This document shows positions 15,877 through 24,952 of a stretch of 35,719 nt of DNA, in pieces; within the stretch, counting starts at the first letter, position 1; the number at the start of each line of letters is the position of its first letter. Below the pieces are notes generated by a model that saw only the letters and a program-made list of their open reading frames with translations, did no database searches and was not told the DNA's origin. The stretch is taken from the NCBI GenBank assembly GCA_002358555.1, contig DEPC01000074.1, positions 1-35,719 of the forward strand, read 5' to 3'. Made by a program: the position numbers and the translations under genes. Source of the DNA: Hungatella sp. UBA3402 (GTDB lineage Bacteria; Bacillota; Clostridia; Lachnospirales; Lachnospiraceae).

Positions 15877-16098
15877 ATGATAATGATAAAAAAGGGATTG
15901 ATACTGTGTATTCGAGGATATCAGGTTTTTTTATCACCTTTAAAAGTAAGAAATCACTGTATCTACACACCTACGTGCTCTCAATACGCCATTGAAGCAC
16001 TACAAAAGTATGGTGTTGTGAAAGGTTTATGGTTGTCTGTCAGGAGAATACTTCGGTGTCATCCTTGGGCAGAAGGCGGTTATGACCCAGTTCCGTAA
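15877..16098 (+). CDS. yidD: Membrane protein insertion efficiency factor YidD
   Basis: A 73-residue protein with the YidD hallmarks: an N-terminal amphipathic/hydrophobic helix (KGLILCIRGYQVFLSPL), CIYTPTCSQYAIEAL and the C-terminal CHPWAEGGYDPVP. YidD assists YidC-dependent membrane insertion. It begins 1 nt after the rnpA stop with only a weak ribosome site, so it is probably translated by coupling. yidC follows after 18 nt. Confidence 0.96.
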   Translation: MIMIKKGLILCIRGYQVFLSPLKVRNHCIYTPTCSQYAIEALQKYGVVKGLWLSVRRILRCHPWAEGGYDPVP

Positions 16099-16116
16099 CG
16101 ATGAGGAGGTAGTTCA

Positions 16117-17409
16117 TTGGATTTTTTAGTACTGACAAAAGCAGGAGGTATTTTGGGACCTATTGCCCAGATATTAGGGTGGGTCATGGAAGCATTATTC
16201 CGTTTTACCAGCATGTTTGGTGTAGTGAATATTGGCCTTTGTATTATCCTGTTCACAATAGCTATGAAGCTTCTCATGCTGCCACTTACCTTAAAGCAGC
16301 AGAAGACAAGCAAACTAATGGCAGTTATGCAGCCAGAGATTCAGGCAATTCAAAAGAAGTATAAAGGGAAAAATGATAATGACTCCATGATGAGGATGAA
16401 TGTGGAGACAAAAGCAGTTTATGAGAAATATGGCACTTCCATGACTGGCGGCTGCCTTCCTCTTTTAATCCAACTTCCCATCATGTTTGCATTGTATCGG
16501 GTTATGTATAATATTCCGGCCTATGCAAGTTCTGTAAGAAAGTATTTTGATCTAATCATCGGAAAATTGCCTGCAGGTTTTGCATCTTCAGAAGTCTTTA
16601 CCCGCCTGGCTGAGACCCATAATCTGGCAAATGCTGATTATTCCAATATGGATAAAGTGGTGGATTTGCTCTATAAGTTGACAGATAAACAGTGGGGAGA
16701 GCTTGCATCTGCATTTCCAGATATTGCCAATGTAGTCAGCGCAACTGGAGAAAATGTAATTGATGCTATCAATGGTATGCAGCAGTTTTTAAGTATGAAT
16801 ATTACTTATACCCCGTTTAATGTATTAAAAGAATTTTTAAGCAATAGTTCCCAGGTTTCTATGGTAACAGCATTCATTGCTCTTATGATTCCGGTATTAT
16901 CTGGTTTAACCCAGTGGTACAGCACAAAACTGATGAGTTCTACCCAGCCTCAGATGAATGATGAGGAGAACCCAAGTGCTGCCATGATGAAATCTATGAA
17001 TGTGTACATGCCTTTGATGTCTGTATTTTTTTGTTTTTCTTTTCCATTGGGAATTGGCCTTTACTGGGTTGCCAGCAGTTTGCTTCAGGTAATACAGCAG
17101 GTTGGCGTGAATGCATATTTGAGCAAGGTTGACATTGACAAGCTCATTGCCCAGAATGTGGAGAAGGCAAACAAAAAGCGTATTAAGAAAGGGCTTGCAC
17201 CCACAAAGGTGAATATGAATGCTGCTCAAACAATTAAAAATCTTCAGGAGGCTGAGAAAAAAGAGGAAGCTGCAAGGACTGCTAAGATTGAAAAATCGAG
17301 AGAGATTATGAAAGAGTCCACTGCCTACTATAACCAGGATGCAAAACCAGGTAGTCTGGCAGCAAAAGCAAATATGGTGCAAAAGTACAATGAAAAGCAC
17401 AACAAATAG
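16117..17409 (+). CDS. yidC: Membrane protein insertase YidC/OxaA
   Basis: 430 residues. The five-helix YidC core is visible: a first helix near residues 30-50 (NIGLCIILFTIAMKLLMLP), the cytoplasmic coiled-coil hairpin with KLMAVMQPEIQAIQKKYKG, GGCLPLLIQLPIMFALYRV, a helix near 250, and SFPLGIGLYWVASSLLQVIQQ. Between the second and third helices there is a long extracytoplasmic insertion (about 145-225), as in Clostridia. The C-terminal tail is Lys/Glu-rich and may contact ribosomes. The start is TTG at 16117 with AGGAGGT 6 nt upstream. No lipobox is present. Confidence 0.96.
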   Translation: MDFLVLTKAGGILGPIAQILGWVMEALFRFTSMFGVVNIGLCIILFTIAMKLLMLPLTLKQQKTSKLMAVMQPEIQAIQKKYKGKNDNDSMMRMNVETKAVYEKYGTSMTGGCLPLLIQLPIMFALYRVMYNIPAYASSVRKYFDLIIGKLPAGFASSEVFTRLAETHNLANADYSNMDKVVDLLYKLTDKQWGELASAFPDIANVVSATGENVIDAINGMQQFLSMNITYTPFNVLKEFLSNSSQVSMVTAFIALMIPVLSGLTQWYSTKLMSSTQPQMNDEENPSAAMMKSMNVYMPLMSVFFCFSFPLGIGLYWVASSLLQVIQQVGVNAYLSKVDIDKLIAQNVEKANKKRIKKGLAPTKVNMNAAQTIKNLQEAEKKEEAARTAKIEKSREIMKESTAYYNQDAKPGSLAAKANMVQKYNEKHNK

Positions 17410-17420
17410 GAGGGGTACCT

Positions 17421-18488
17421 ATGAATATGATTGAGGTAAGTGCAAAGACTTTGGACGAGGCCATTACCAAAGCATTAATTCAATTAGGAACTACCAGTGA
17501 CAATCTGGAATATACAGTGATTGAAAAGGGAAGTTCAGGATTTTTGGGGCTTTTTGGAAAAGATGTAAAAATCCGTGCCAAGAAGAAACGAGAAGATAAC
17601 GATTTGGAGGCATTTTTGACAACAGGAAAAATCGACAATTCTTCTCAAGAACCTACAAAAGAGAAGAAAGAACCTGTAAAAGACATAAAAAAAGAAGCTC
17701 CAAAGAAAAATCCTCCAAAGAGTCAGAAAAACTCGCAGAAGAATCAGCAAAAGGCTGTAAAAGAGCAAGCGGCTTCGGAAGCTAAAGTAGAATCTAAGGT
17801 ATCTGCAAAACCAGCGGCAAAGTCTGTGGAAAAGACCACAGAGATGTTGATAGAAGCATCAACAGAGAAAACAATTTCCACGATTTCCCAGGAGATGAAA
17901 GAGGTTGAAGAAATCGCTGAGGAGAAGAAGCCAGCAAAGAAAATTGATGTGGAGGTCTGCAAGAAGGCGGCGGAAGGTTTCTTAAATCAGGTATTTGGGG
18001 CCATGGCAATGGAAGTGACACTTACTTGCTCCTTTGAGGAAAAAGAAAGAGAATTAACGATTGATATGGCAGGGGCTGATATGGGAATTTTAATTGGCAA
18101 GAGAGGACAAACCTTAGATTCCCTGCAGTACTTAACAAGTCTTGTTGTGAATAAAGAATGTGATGGCTATGTTCGGGTAAAACTGGATACAGAAAATTAT
18201 CGAGACAGAAGAAAGGCAACTCTGGAATCTTTGGCAAAGAATATTGCCTATAAGGTTAAGAGAACCAGAAGAAATGTATCATTAGAGCCTATGAATCCTT
18301 ATGAGAGAAGAATTATTCATGCAGCTCTCCAAAATGACCGCTATGTAATGACAAGAAGTGAAGGAGAAGAACCTTTCCGCCATGTGGTGATTTCTTTGAA
18401 AAGAGAAGGCAGAGAGAGGGAACGAAAAGACATTGGCAAAAGAGGCCATGTTCAGGCAAAAAGTCAGATAGAAGGACAAGAAGATTGA
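17421..18488 (+). CDS. jag: RNA-binding protein Jag/KhpB (Jag-N, KH, R3H domains)
   Basis: 355 residues in order: a Jag-N domain (about 1-52, with GSSGFLGLFGKDVKIRAKKK), a long Lys/Glu/Ser/Ala-rich low-complexity linker (about 55-175), a KH domain (about 176-255, with DMGILIGKRGQTLDSLQYL), and an R3H domain (about 260-335, with PMNPYERRIIHAAL and EGEEPFRHVVIS). KhpB works with KhpA as an RNA chaperone affecting cell division and elongation in streptococci. AGGAGGGG precedes the ATG. It lies 11 nt after yidC and ends in a strong terminator. Confidence 0.95.
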   Translation: MNMIEVSAKTLDEAITKALIQLGTTSDNLEYTVIEKGSSGFLGLFGKDVKIRAKKKREDNDLEAFLTTGKIDNSSQEPTKEKKEPVKDIKKEAPKKNPPKSQKNSQKNQQKAVKEQAASEAKVESKVSAKPAAKSVEKTTEMLIEASTEKTISTISQEMKEVEEIAEEKKPAKKIDVEVCKKAAEGFLNQVFGAMAMEVTLTCSFEEKERELTIDMAGADMGILIGKRGQTLDSLQYLTSLVVNKECDGYVRVKLDTENYRDRRKATLESLAKNIAYKVKRTRRNVSLEPMNPYERRIIHAALQNDRYVMTRSEGEEPFRHVVISLKREGRERERKDIGKRGHVQAKSQIEGQED

Positions 18489-18498
18489 CGAGATATGG

Positions 18499-18546
18499 GC
18501 TGTTGCAAAATATCAAATAAGCTATTTTGCAGCAGCTTATTTTTCG
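18499..18546 (+). terminator. Terminator after jag
   Basis: GCTGTTGCAAAATA (18499-18512) pairs with TATTTTGCAGCAGC (18523-18536), 14 bp with one wobble, followed by TTATTTTTC. It ends the rpmH-jag transcript; mnmE starts about 180 nt later. Confidence 0.85.
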
Positions 18547-18722
18547 TGCACAGCCCCATGCAGAGGAAGTATGCCACTAAGGCGGCGCATGGGATGCGGC
18601 AAGTAGGGAAATTCTTCCTTACTCGATTTATCGTATACTAGAATTGCATTGAGACAGAAATGGAAGTTTTATTTGATTAGATTTTTAAAGGATTTTTCTG
18701 TATACATCAGGAGGTGAAAGGA

Positions 18723-20099
18723 ATGAATACAGATACAATAGCTGCCATTGCAACTGCCATGAGCAGTTCAGGAATTGGAATTGTCAGAATCAGTGGAGAG
18801 CAAGCATTTTCTATTATGAAAAGAATCTTTAGAAAAAAGAATAATCGTCCATTAGATGTGGAAATCACCTCTCATACAGTTCATTATGGTTATATTTATG
18901 ATGGAAATGAGTTATTGGACGAGGTGTTGGTTTTGGTTATGAAAGGGCCTCACAGCTATACTGCTGAGGATACGGTTGAAATAGACTGTCATGGTGGTGT
19001 GCTGATGATGAAAAAAATTTTGGAAACAGTACTCAAGTATGGCGCAAGACCAGCAGAGCCAGGAGAATTTACAAAGCGAGCCTTTTTAAATGGAAGGATT
19101 GACTTGTCAGAAGCAGAAGCAGTGATTGATGTTATCAATGCCAAGAATCAATATGCATTAAAAAACTCTGTAAAACAGTTGAGTGGCGGAGTTTCGAGAA
19201 GGGTCAAAGAGTTAAGAGAGAAGATTCTTTATGAAACTGCATGGATTGAATCAGCTCTTGATGACCCAGAACATATCTCTCTGGAAGGGTATTCGCAAGG
19301 TCTAAAAGAGAGATTAGAGCCTATGATAACAGAACTCAAAAAGTTGTTAGCTTCCTCAGATAATGGGCGTATTATGACAGAAGGAATCAAAACTGTTATT
19401 TTGGGAAAACCCAATGCAGGAAAATCTTCTCTTTTGAACGCACTTTTAGGAGAAAACAGGGCTATTGTAACCGATATTGCAGGAACCACCAGAGATACTT
19501 TGGAGGAGCAGATACGGATGCAAGGAATCAGCTTGAATATCGTGGATACAGCGGGAATTCGAGATACCGAAGATTTGGTGGAACAAATTGGGGTATCACG
19601 GGCAAGAGAGGCAGCAGAGGATGCAGATTTGATTATCTATGTAGCAGATTCTTCCATTCCTTTAGATAAAAATGATGAAGATATTATGAGGTTGATACAA
19701 AGCCGAAAAGCTGTGGTTCTTTTAAATAAGACAGATTTGGAATCTGTTATAACAAAAGAAGAATTGGAACGAAAAACAGGAAAAACAGTTATTGGAGTGT
19801 CAGCTAAGGAAGAAACCGGAATCGAGGAGTTAGAAGAAATTATAAAGGCGATGTTTTATAAAGGAGAACTTGATTTTAACGATGAAATTTATATTACAAA
19901 TATTCGACAGAAGGCAGCATTGCAGGAGAGCTATAATAGCCTTATGATGGTTATGGAAGGAATTGAAGCTAGAATGCCAGAGGACCTCTATTCCATTGAC
20001 TTAATGAATGCCTATGAACAATTAGGAAAGATGATTGGGGAAGCAGTGGAAGAAGATTTGGTGAATGAAATATTTGGTAAGTTTTGTATGGGAAAATAG
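18723..20099 (+). CDS. mnmE: tRNA uridine-5-carboxymethylaminomethyl modification GTPase MnmE
   Basis: 458 residues. The N-terminal folate-binding domain has DTIAAIATAMSSSGIGIVR and HGGVLMMKKIL. A helical domain encloses the G domain, with G1 GKPNAGKSS (228-236), the G2 segment DIAGTTRDT, G3 DTAG (275-278) and G4 NKTD (335-338). The C-terminal FGKFCMGK carries the catalytic cysteine C455 of the CxGK motif. With MnmG it installs cmnm5U at tRNA wobble uridines. The ATG at 18723 is 8 nt after AGGAGG; a GTG in frame at 18714 overlaps that ribosome site and is rejected. Confidence 0.98.
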   Translation: MNTDTIAAIATAMSSSGIGIVRISGEQAFSIMKRIFRKKNNRPLDVEITSHTVHYGYIYDGNELLDEVLVLVMKGPHSYTAEDTVEIDCHGGVLMMKKILETVLKYGARPAEPGEFTKRAFLNGRIDLSEAEAVIDVINAKNQYALKNSVKQLSGGVSRRVKELREKILYETAWIESALDDPEHISLEGYSQGLKERLEPMITELKKLLASSDNGRIMTEGIKTVILGKPNAGKSSLLNALLGENRAIVTDIAGTTRDTLEEQIRMQGISLNIVDTAGIRDTEDLVEQIGVSRAREAAEDADLIIYVADSSIPLDKNDEDIMRLIQSRKAVVLLNKTDLESVITKEELERKTGKTVIGVSAKEETGIEELEEIIKAMFYKGELDFNDEIYITNIRQKAALQESYNSLMMVMEGIEARMPEDLYSIDLMNAYEQLGKMIGEAVEEDLVNEIFGKFCMGK

Positions 20100-20145
20100 C
20101 TGTTAAATGGCAGAATAGCCTAACAACAAAGGAGATGAATAATAT

Positions 20146-22038
20146 ATGCCTTATCTAGAAGAAAGTTATGATATTGTAGTAGTAGGTGCAGGACATGCAG
20201 GGTGTGAGGCAGCTCTGGCTTGTGCAAGACTTGGATTAGAGACAATCATGTTTACAGTAAGTGTGGATAGTATTGCCTTGATGCCCTGTAACCCCAATAT
20301 AGGAGGAAGCTCTAAAGGTCATCTGGTTCGAGAGTTGGATGCCCTTGGAGGAGAGATGGGCAAAAATATTGATAAAACCTTTATTCAATCGAAAATGCTA
20401 AACGAATCCAAGGGACCGGCTGTCCATTCTCTGCGGGCGCAGGCAGATAAGCAGGATTATACCAGACAGATGAGAAAAACTTTGGAAAACACCAATCATC
20501 TGACTATCCGCCAGGCAGAGGTGGCAGAGATTGTGGTAGAGGAAGGAAAAATAACTGGAATTAAGACCTTTTCAGGGGCTATCTACGATTGCAAGGCAGC
20601 CGTGCTGGCCACAGGTACTTATCTCAATGCCAGATGTATTTATGGAGAAGTAAGCAATGCTACAGGGCCTAATGGACTTCAAGCTGCCACACATTTGACA
20701 GATTCTTTGAAGGCCAATGGAGTCGAGATGTTCCGATTTAAGACAGGTACTCCGGCCAGAGTGGATAAGAGAAGTATTGATTTTTCCAAAATGGAAGAAC
20801 AGGTTGGAGATAAGAGGATAGTACCATTTTCTTTTTCCACAGACCCAAGTTCTATACAGAAGGAGCAGGTTTCTTGCTGGCTTACTTACACAAACGAGAA
20901 AACACATGAAATTATCCGTGCTAACTTAGACAGGTCGCCGCTATTTTCAGGAGCTATAGAAGGAACTGGCCCAAGGTATTGCCCTTCTATTGAAGATAAA
21001 GTGGTGAAATTTCCAGATAAATCCAGGCATCAGGTCTTTATTGAGCCAGAGGGACTGTATACTAATGAAATGTACCTGGCTGGAATGTCCAGTTCCTTGC
21101 CAGAAGATGTACAGTATGCAATGTATCAGACAGTACCTGGTCTTGAAAATGTAAAGATTGTGAGAAATGCCTATGCGATTGAATATGATTGTATCAATTC
21201 TAGACAGTTAAAAGTAACTCTGGAGTTTAAGGCAATCGAGGGACTATTTAGCGGCGGACAGTTTAATGGAAGCTCTGGATATGAAGAAGCAGCAGTTCAA
21301 GGATTTATGGCTGGTGTCAATGCAGCTATGAAAGTTATGGGGAGAGAACCCTATGTGTTGGATCGTTCTCAGGCATATATAGGAGTTTTGATTGATGATT
21401 TAGTGACAAAAGAAAATCATGAACCATATCGAATGATGACTTCAAGGGCAGAATATCGTTTACTTTTGAGACAAGATAATGCAGATTTACGACTTCGCTC
21501 CATTGGACATGAAATTGGCTTGGTCAGTGACGAGGAATATGAGAGGGCTTTAAAGAAAGCGAAGGATATTGAAGAAGAAGTCAACCGCCTGGAACATGCT
21601 ACTATTGGGGCAAGCCCAAAGGTTCAAGAATTTTTAAGAAAATATGGAAGCACAGAGCTCAAAACAGGAGCTACTCTGGCAGAACTCATACGAAGGCCAG
21701 AACTTAACTATGCTCTAGTAGCAGAAATTGACGAGAGACGACCAGATTTGCCAGAAGATACTGCAGAGCAAATCAATATCAATATAAAGTATGAGGGATA
21801 TATTCGCAGACAGAAGCAACAGGTTTCCCAGTTTAAAAAGTTGGAAAATAAAAGGTTAAATGTGGATTTTGACTATGCATCTGTGAAAAGTCTTCGCAAA
21901 GAGGCAGTACAAAAGCTCAATCTATATAAACCGATGTCAATTGGACAGGCTTCCAGAATATCTGGAGTATCTCCAGCAGATATCTCTGTGCTGTTGGTAC
22001 ATTTGGAGCAGCTTCGCCATCCACAGAAGAATGGATAA
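20146..22038 (+). CDS. mnmG: tRNA uridine-5-carboxymethylaminomethyl modification enzyme MnmG (GidA)
   Basis: The 630-residue FAD protein has the dinucleotide motif VVGAGHAGCEAALA (about 12-25), the family motif GPRYCPSIEDKVVKF, the insertion region with FKTGTPARVDKRSID, GQFNGSSGYEEAAVQG, and a C-terminal helical domain ending SRISGVSPADISVLLVHLEQ. It is the FAD- and folate-dependent partner of MnmE in wobble-uridine modification. It lies 46 nt after mnmE in the conserved order. Confidence 0.99.
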   Translation: MPYLEESYDIVVVGAGHAGCEAALACARLGLETIMFTVSVDSIALMPCNPNIGGSSKGHLVRELDALGGEMGKNIDKTFIQSKMLNESKGPAVHSLRAQADKQDYTRQMRKTLENTNHLTIRQAEVAEIVVEEGKITGIKTFSGAIYDCKAAVLATGTYLNARCIYGEVSNATGPNGLQAATHLTDSLKANGVEMFRFKTGTPARVDKRSIDFSKMEEQVGDKRIVPFSFSTDPSSIQKEQVSCWLTYTNEKTHEIIRANLDRSPLFSGAIEGTGPRYCPSIEDKVVKFPDKSRHQVFIEPEGLYTNEMYLAGMSSSLPEDVQYAMYQTVPGLENVKIVRNAYAIEYDCINSRQLKVTLEFKAIEGLFSGGQFNGSSGYEEAAVQGFMAGVNAAMKVMGREPYVLDRSQAYIGVLIDDLVTKENHEPYRMMTSRAEYRLLLRQDNADLRLRSIGHEIGLVSDEEYERALKKAKDIEEEVNRLEHATIGASPKVQEFLRKYGSTELKTGATLAELIRRPELNYALVAEIDERRPDLPEDTAEQININIKYEGYIRRQKQQVSQFKKLENKRLNVDFDYASVKSLRKEAVQKLNLYKPMSIGQASRISGVSPADISVLLVHLEQLRHPQKNG

Positions 22039-22157
22039 TCTATGATAATTATTGTGAAGAAGCAATGAATAGATAGTTAGAAATATTAGGTAAAACTTGA
22101 GTATGTTTTTTTCAAAAGTAAATAAAAAAAGATAAAAAGGATAGGAGGATTGTCAAA

Positions 22158-22397
22158 ATGGCAGATATCAAATTTGAGATTAAGAAGGAACTAGGAACAA
22201 TTTCTTCCAGTGCAAAGGGATGGAATAAGGAGGTCAACCTAGTTTCCTGGAATGGTGCAGCTCCGAAATATGATATTCGAGACTGGTCTCCAGAACATGA
22301 GAAGATGGGAAAAGGAATTACTTTGACTGAGGAGGAGGCAAGACAGCTCTTTACAATATTGTCAGAGATTTTTGAGGATAAACATGATAATCCATGA
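22158..22397 (+). CDS. YdbC-like PC4/p15 family ssDNA-binding protein
   Basis: A 79-residue protein with the PC4-like pattern: FEIKKELGTISSSAKGWNKE, LVSWNGAAPKYDIRDWSPEHEKMGKG and a C-terminal helix LTEEEARQLFTILSEI. The family, represented by Lactococcus YdbC, binds single-stranded DNA as a dimer and resembles the eukaryotic coactivator PC4. Its role in bacteria is not settled. AGGAGG precedes the ATG. It sits between mnmG and rsmG, two genes that are usually neighbours, in intergenic gaps of 119 and 218 nt. Confidence 0.88.
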   Translation: MADIKFEIKKELGTISSSAKGWNKEVNLVSWNGAAPKYDIRDWSPEHEKMGKGITLTEEEARQLFTILSEIFEDKHDNP

Positions 22398-22615
22398 GAA
22401 GTAAAGCATTTTTGTTCTCATCACCAAAAGCTAGTAAAAAGAAGTTTTTATGTTAAATATGCGATGGGTATGAAAGCTGCTTTCTGGCAGATGTATATCA
22501 TAATTTGTGATAGGTTTGTACGAAAGGAAGAAGCATAGCAGGCTATATTGACTGAATTTGAGACAAAGTTTGCGCAAATTTCATAGAATACTGAGTGAAA
22601 GAATAGGAGTTGTCT

Positions 22616-23353
22616 ATGAGAAGACAATTTAACGAGTTAATGAGGCAAAGTCTAAAAGAATTTTCTATCCATTTGTCAGAAAGACAAGAAGAGCAATTTT
22701 ATCAATACTATCAATTACTGCAAGAGTGGAATAAAGTAATGAATCTTACTGCCATCACAGAGATGGAACAAGTAGTTGCCAAGCATTTTGTAGATAGTCT
22801 TGCTCTGGTGAAAGTTATTTCTAAAGAAGAAATAAATGAGGGAGAGATTATAGATTTAGGAACAGGGGCAGGATTTCCAGGAGTACCACTCAAGATTGCA
22901 TTTCCTGATAGTAAAATTACCCTATTGGATTCTCTAAATAAAAGGATTAAATTTCTAGAGGAAGTTATCAACAAATTGGAATTAAAGGGAATTTATACCG
23001 TTCATGGGAGAGCAGAGGATTATGGAAGAAAGGAAGATTATCGGGAAAAATTTGGATTATGTGTGTCAAGGGCAGTAGCAAATTTAGCCACATTGTCTGA
23101 ATATTGTATTCCTTTCGTAAAAATAGGAGGACAATTTATTTCTTATAAATCCGAAAATATTCAAGAGGAGGTTCACCAGGCAGAGAAGGCCGTCAAATTG
23201 CTGGGAGGAAGTCTAGAAGATGTGGTACAGTTTGCTCTTCCAGATTCTGATATGAAGAGAACTTTTATAAAAATAAGAAAAATAGAGGGTACAGCAAAAA
23301 GATACCCAAGAAAAGCAGGTTTACCTGGAAAAGAACCATTGGGTATACATTAA
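22616..23353 (+). CDS. rsmG: 16S rRNA (guanine527-N7)-methyltransferase RsmG (GidB)
   Basis: The 245-residue Rossmann-fold methyltransferase has NLTA (43-46), HFVDSL (57-62), SAM motif I IIDLGTGAGFPGVPLKI (about 78-94), LLDSLNKRIKFLEEV and SRAVANLATLSEYC. It methylates G527 of 16S rRNA; its loss gives low-level streptomycin resistance in several bacteria. The ATG at 22616 is about 6 nt after TAGGAG; a TTG two codons upstream is the alternative. In most Firmicutes parA follows directly, but here a 7-kb accessory stretch intervenes. Confidence 0.97.
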   Translation: MRRQFNELMRQSLKEFSIHLSERQEEQFYQYYQLLQEWNKVMNLTAITEMEQVVAKHFVDSLALVKVISKEEINEGEIIDLGTGAGFPGVPLKIAFPDSKITLLDSLNKRIKFLEEVINKLELKGIYTVHGRAEDYGRKEDYREKFGLCVSRAVANLATLSEYCIPFVKIGGQFISYKSENIQEEVHQAEKAVKLLGGSLEDVVQFALPDSDMKRTFIKIRKIEGTAKRYPRKAGLPGKEPLGIH

Positions 23354-23369
23354 CTCCCATGGTAAGATA

Positions 23370-23440
23370 CCATTAGTTCATTAGTAATGGACTTTTATAT
23401 TTTTCATCATTATAAGAAAGCCCTTTTCAGGCTTTCAATT
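23370..23440 (+). terminator. Two small hairpins after rsmG
   Basis: CCATTA (23370-23375) pairs with TAATGG (23385-23390), followed by ACTTTTATATTTTT. Next GAAAGCC (23416-23422) pairs with GGCTTTC (23430-23436). Together they likely end the mnmE-rsmG transcript, although neither is very strong. Confidence 0.5.
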
Positions 23441-23486
23441 TATATATTGGATTACAAAATTAATTTGTTATGCTAATTAAAGTTTT

Positions 23487-23718
23487 GTAGGCAGAAGTAA
23501 CACATAGAAGAAGGATGCTCCCTGTGCTGCGTCTTCGGAGTCAGTAACACTAAGTCCCTATCTAGCTGCTAAAAGCAGTAACAAAAGTTCCTAAACTCGC
23601 TGAGCTCGGACAATAGGGATTTTTGCTCCTAACACAGAGTTGTGGGAACTAAGAGTTACTAAGGTTCCTGTAGATGCAGGGCTGCGGGTATCTGGTTTGC
23701 TGCGTTACTCTTGCCTAC
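23487..23718. repeat. Fold-back (MITE-like) repeat, full-length copy, 232 bp
   Basis: The ends are inverted: GTAGGCAGAAGTAAC (23487-23501) and GTTACTCTTGCCTAC (23704-23718), with 13 of 15 positions matching. Inner homology continues imperfectly for tens of bases (CAGCAAACCAGATACC near one end, and GCCCTGC/GGAGYCAGTAAC-like elements near both). Partial relatives are at 1086-1112, 27475-27540, 28641-28769 and, more remotely, 4636-4717. No ORF is present. The flanking stretch 23719-23919 is AT-rich and I see nothing in it. Confidence 0.7.
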
Positions 23719-23919
23719 CAATTTTAATGACCACAAATGAGTCAATTTAAAAAATGAGGAAACTTAAATTTATACTATATTGATAAGTTTAGTTTTTATG
23801 GATACACAATTCTGAAAAGGGCATTTAAAAATTTTTTAATTGATAGCAAACAATAATTAGATATCAATCTATTAAAAACTCGAATAACCATTTTTATGAT
23901 AAACTTTCTTTCTCAATTA

Positions 23920-24843
23920 TTAAGTAAAAAAGGTGCGAACATAAGACAAAAATTCTGCTGGTTTTTCTACATGAGGAAGATGACGAGTTCCTTCAATGAT
24001 GGAATATTCAATAGCTGGATTATATTTTATATATTCAAGAATCAGTTCCTTTATATTGTTTTGAAGTCCTCCACCAATTAAATAAATACTGTTATCAATT
24101 CTCTTTAATGCATTTGTGATATTGCAGTTAGTATAATTGCAGCGTACACATGCATAGACAGATTTTGGAGAAAACCCAAGATGAGCAGCTTCATAGTATG
24201 CATCGATAAAGGAGCTTTCATTGATATAGACTTTTTTTAAAGAGTTCTTACTTACAGCGATATGGTATAGGAGAGTCCCTATGACTGGAAGGTCTAGGAG
24301 ACGCTTATAATATTTGGAATACGGTCCAGGTAGTTGGCTACAAGTATTGATGCTGGTTGGGTTGATAAGCATCAAACGGTTAAATAAATGTGGATTATTG
24401 TTGCAGGCCATAATAACAAAAGAAGCCGATGCACCAGTAGCAATAATATCAGTGCGATGACTGATGATGGATTTGATAAAATCTGAAATAAGTTGCACAT
24501 AGAGATAGTTTGTATAAGTCAGATATGGTTTTTCAGAGCAGCCACATCCAAGTAAGTCTAATACATATACAGTATGCTCTTTAGAAAGAGCAGAAATTAC
24601 CCTATGCCATTCATAGCTGCAAGAGGCAGCGCTCAAATCATGAACTAAAAGCAAAGGAGTACCATTTCCAGTTTTTTTATAATAGATATTGCCAAGTCTC
24701 CAATGAAAACAATTTGCTTGTGTATCTGGTAAAATCTCTTTGGAAGTTGCAGACAGTTTGATAAATTTATTAATCAGACTGATGCTGACAATCGAACTGC
24801 TAGATAATATCAGGGAGGTAATCAATTTATTTTTGGTCGTCAT
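23920..24843 (-). CDS. Alpha/beta hydrolase fold protein with N-terminal membrane anchor
   Basis: 307 residues. A hydrophobic N-terminal segment (about 8-28) suggests a signal anchor and an extracytoplasmic catalytic domain. The fold is visible in NIYYKKTGNGTPLLLVHDL (52-70), the cap-strand motif DLLGCGCSEKP (96-106), the nucleophile elbow ATGASASF with S139, and GTRHLPHVEKPAEF with H288. Two features are unusual: the elbow ends in Ser rather than Gly, and the usual acid position after strand 7 reads LIGGGLQNN without Asp or Glu. Enzymatic activity is therefore not certain. AAGGAG lies 7 nt before the ATG. A parS site lies upstream at 24919. The substrate is unknown. Confidence 0.8.
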   Translation of the reverse strand: MTTKNKLITSLILSSSSIVSISLINKFIKLSATSKEILPDTQANCFHWRLGNIYYKKTGNGTPLLLVHDLSAASCSYEWHRVISALSKEHTVYVLDLLGCGCSEKPYLTYTNYLYVQLISDFIKSIISHRTDIIATGASASFVIMACNNNPHLFNRLMLINPTSINTCSQLPGPYSKYYKRLLDLPVIGTLLYHIAVSKNSLKKVYINESSFIDAYYEAAHLGFSPKSVYACVRCNYTNCNITNALKRIDNSIYLIGGGLQNNIKELILEYIKYNPAIEYSIIEGTRHLPHVEKPAEFLSYVRTFFT

Positions 24844-24918
24844 AGCGAACTCCTTCTAAATGATAGATAAATCTGCTTTTATATTTGTAAAAGCAATAAA
24901 AAAGATAGATTTCAATAT

Positions 24919-24934
24919 TGTTTCACGTGAAACA
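24919..24934. promoter_or_regulatory. parS: parS site 1 (ParB-binding centromere)
   Basis: TGTTTCACGTGAAACA is the 16-bp consensus parS, here inside a perfect 24-nt palindrome (24915-24938). It lies in the leader of the alpha/beta hydrolase gene, about 6 kb from parB. Confidence 0.97.
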
Positions 24935-24952
24935 ATATAGGATGAAAATTTG

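Noticed and set aside
16906..17400. 164-codon minus-strand frame opposite yidC
   Set aside because: Antisense shadow of a conserved gene; no promoter or ribosome site.
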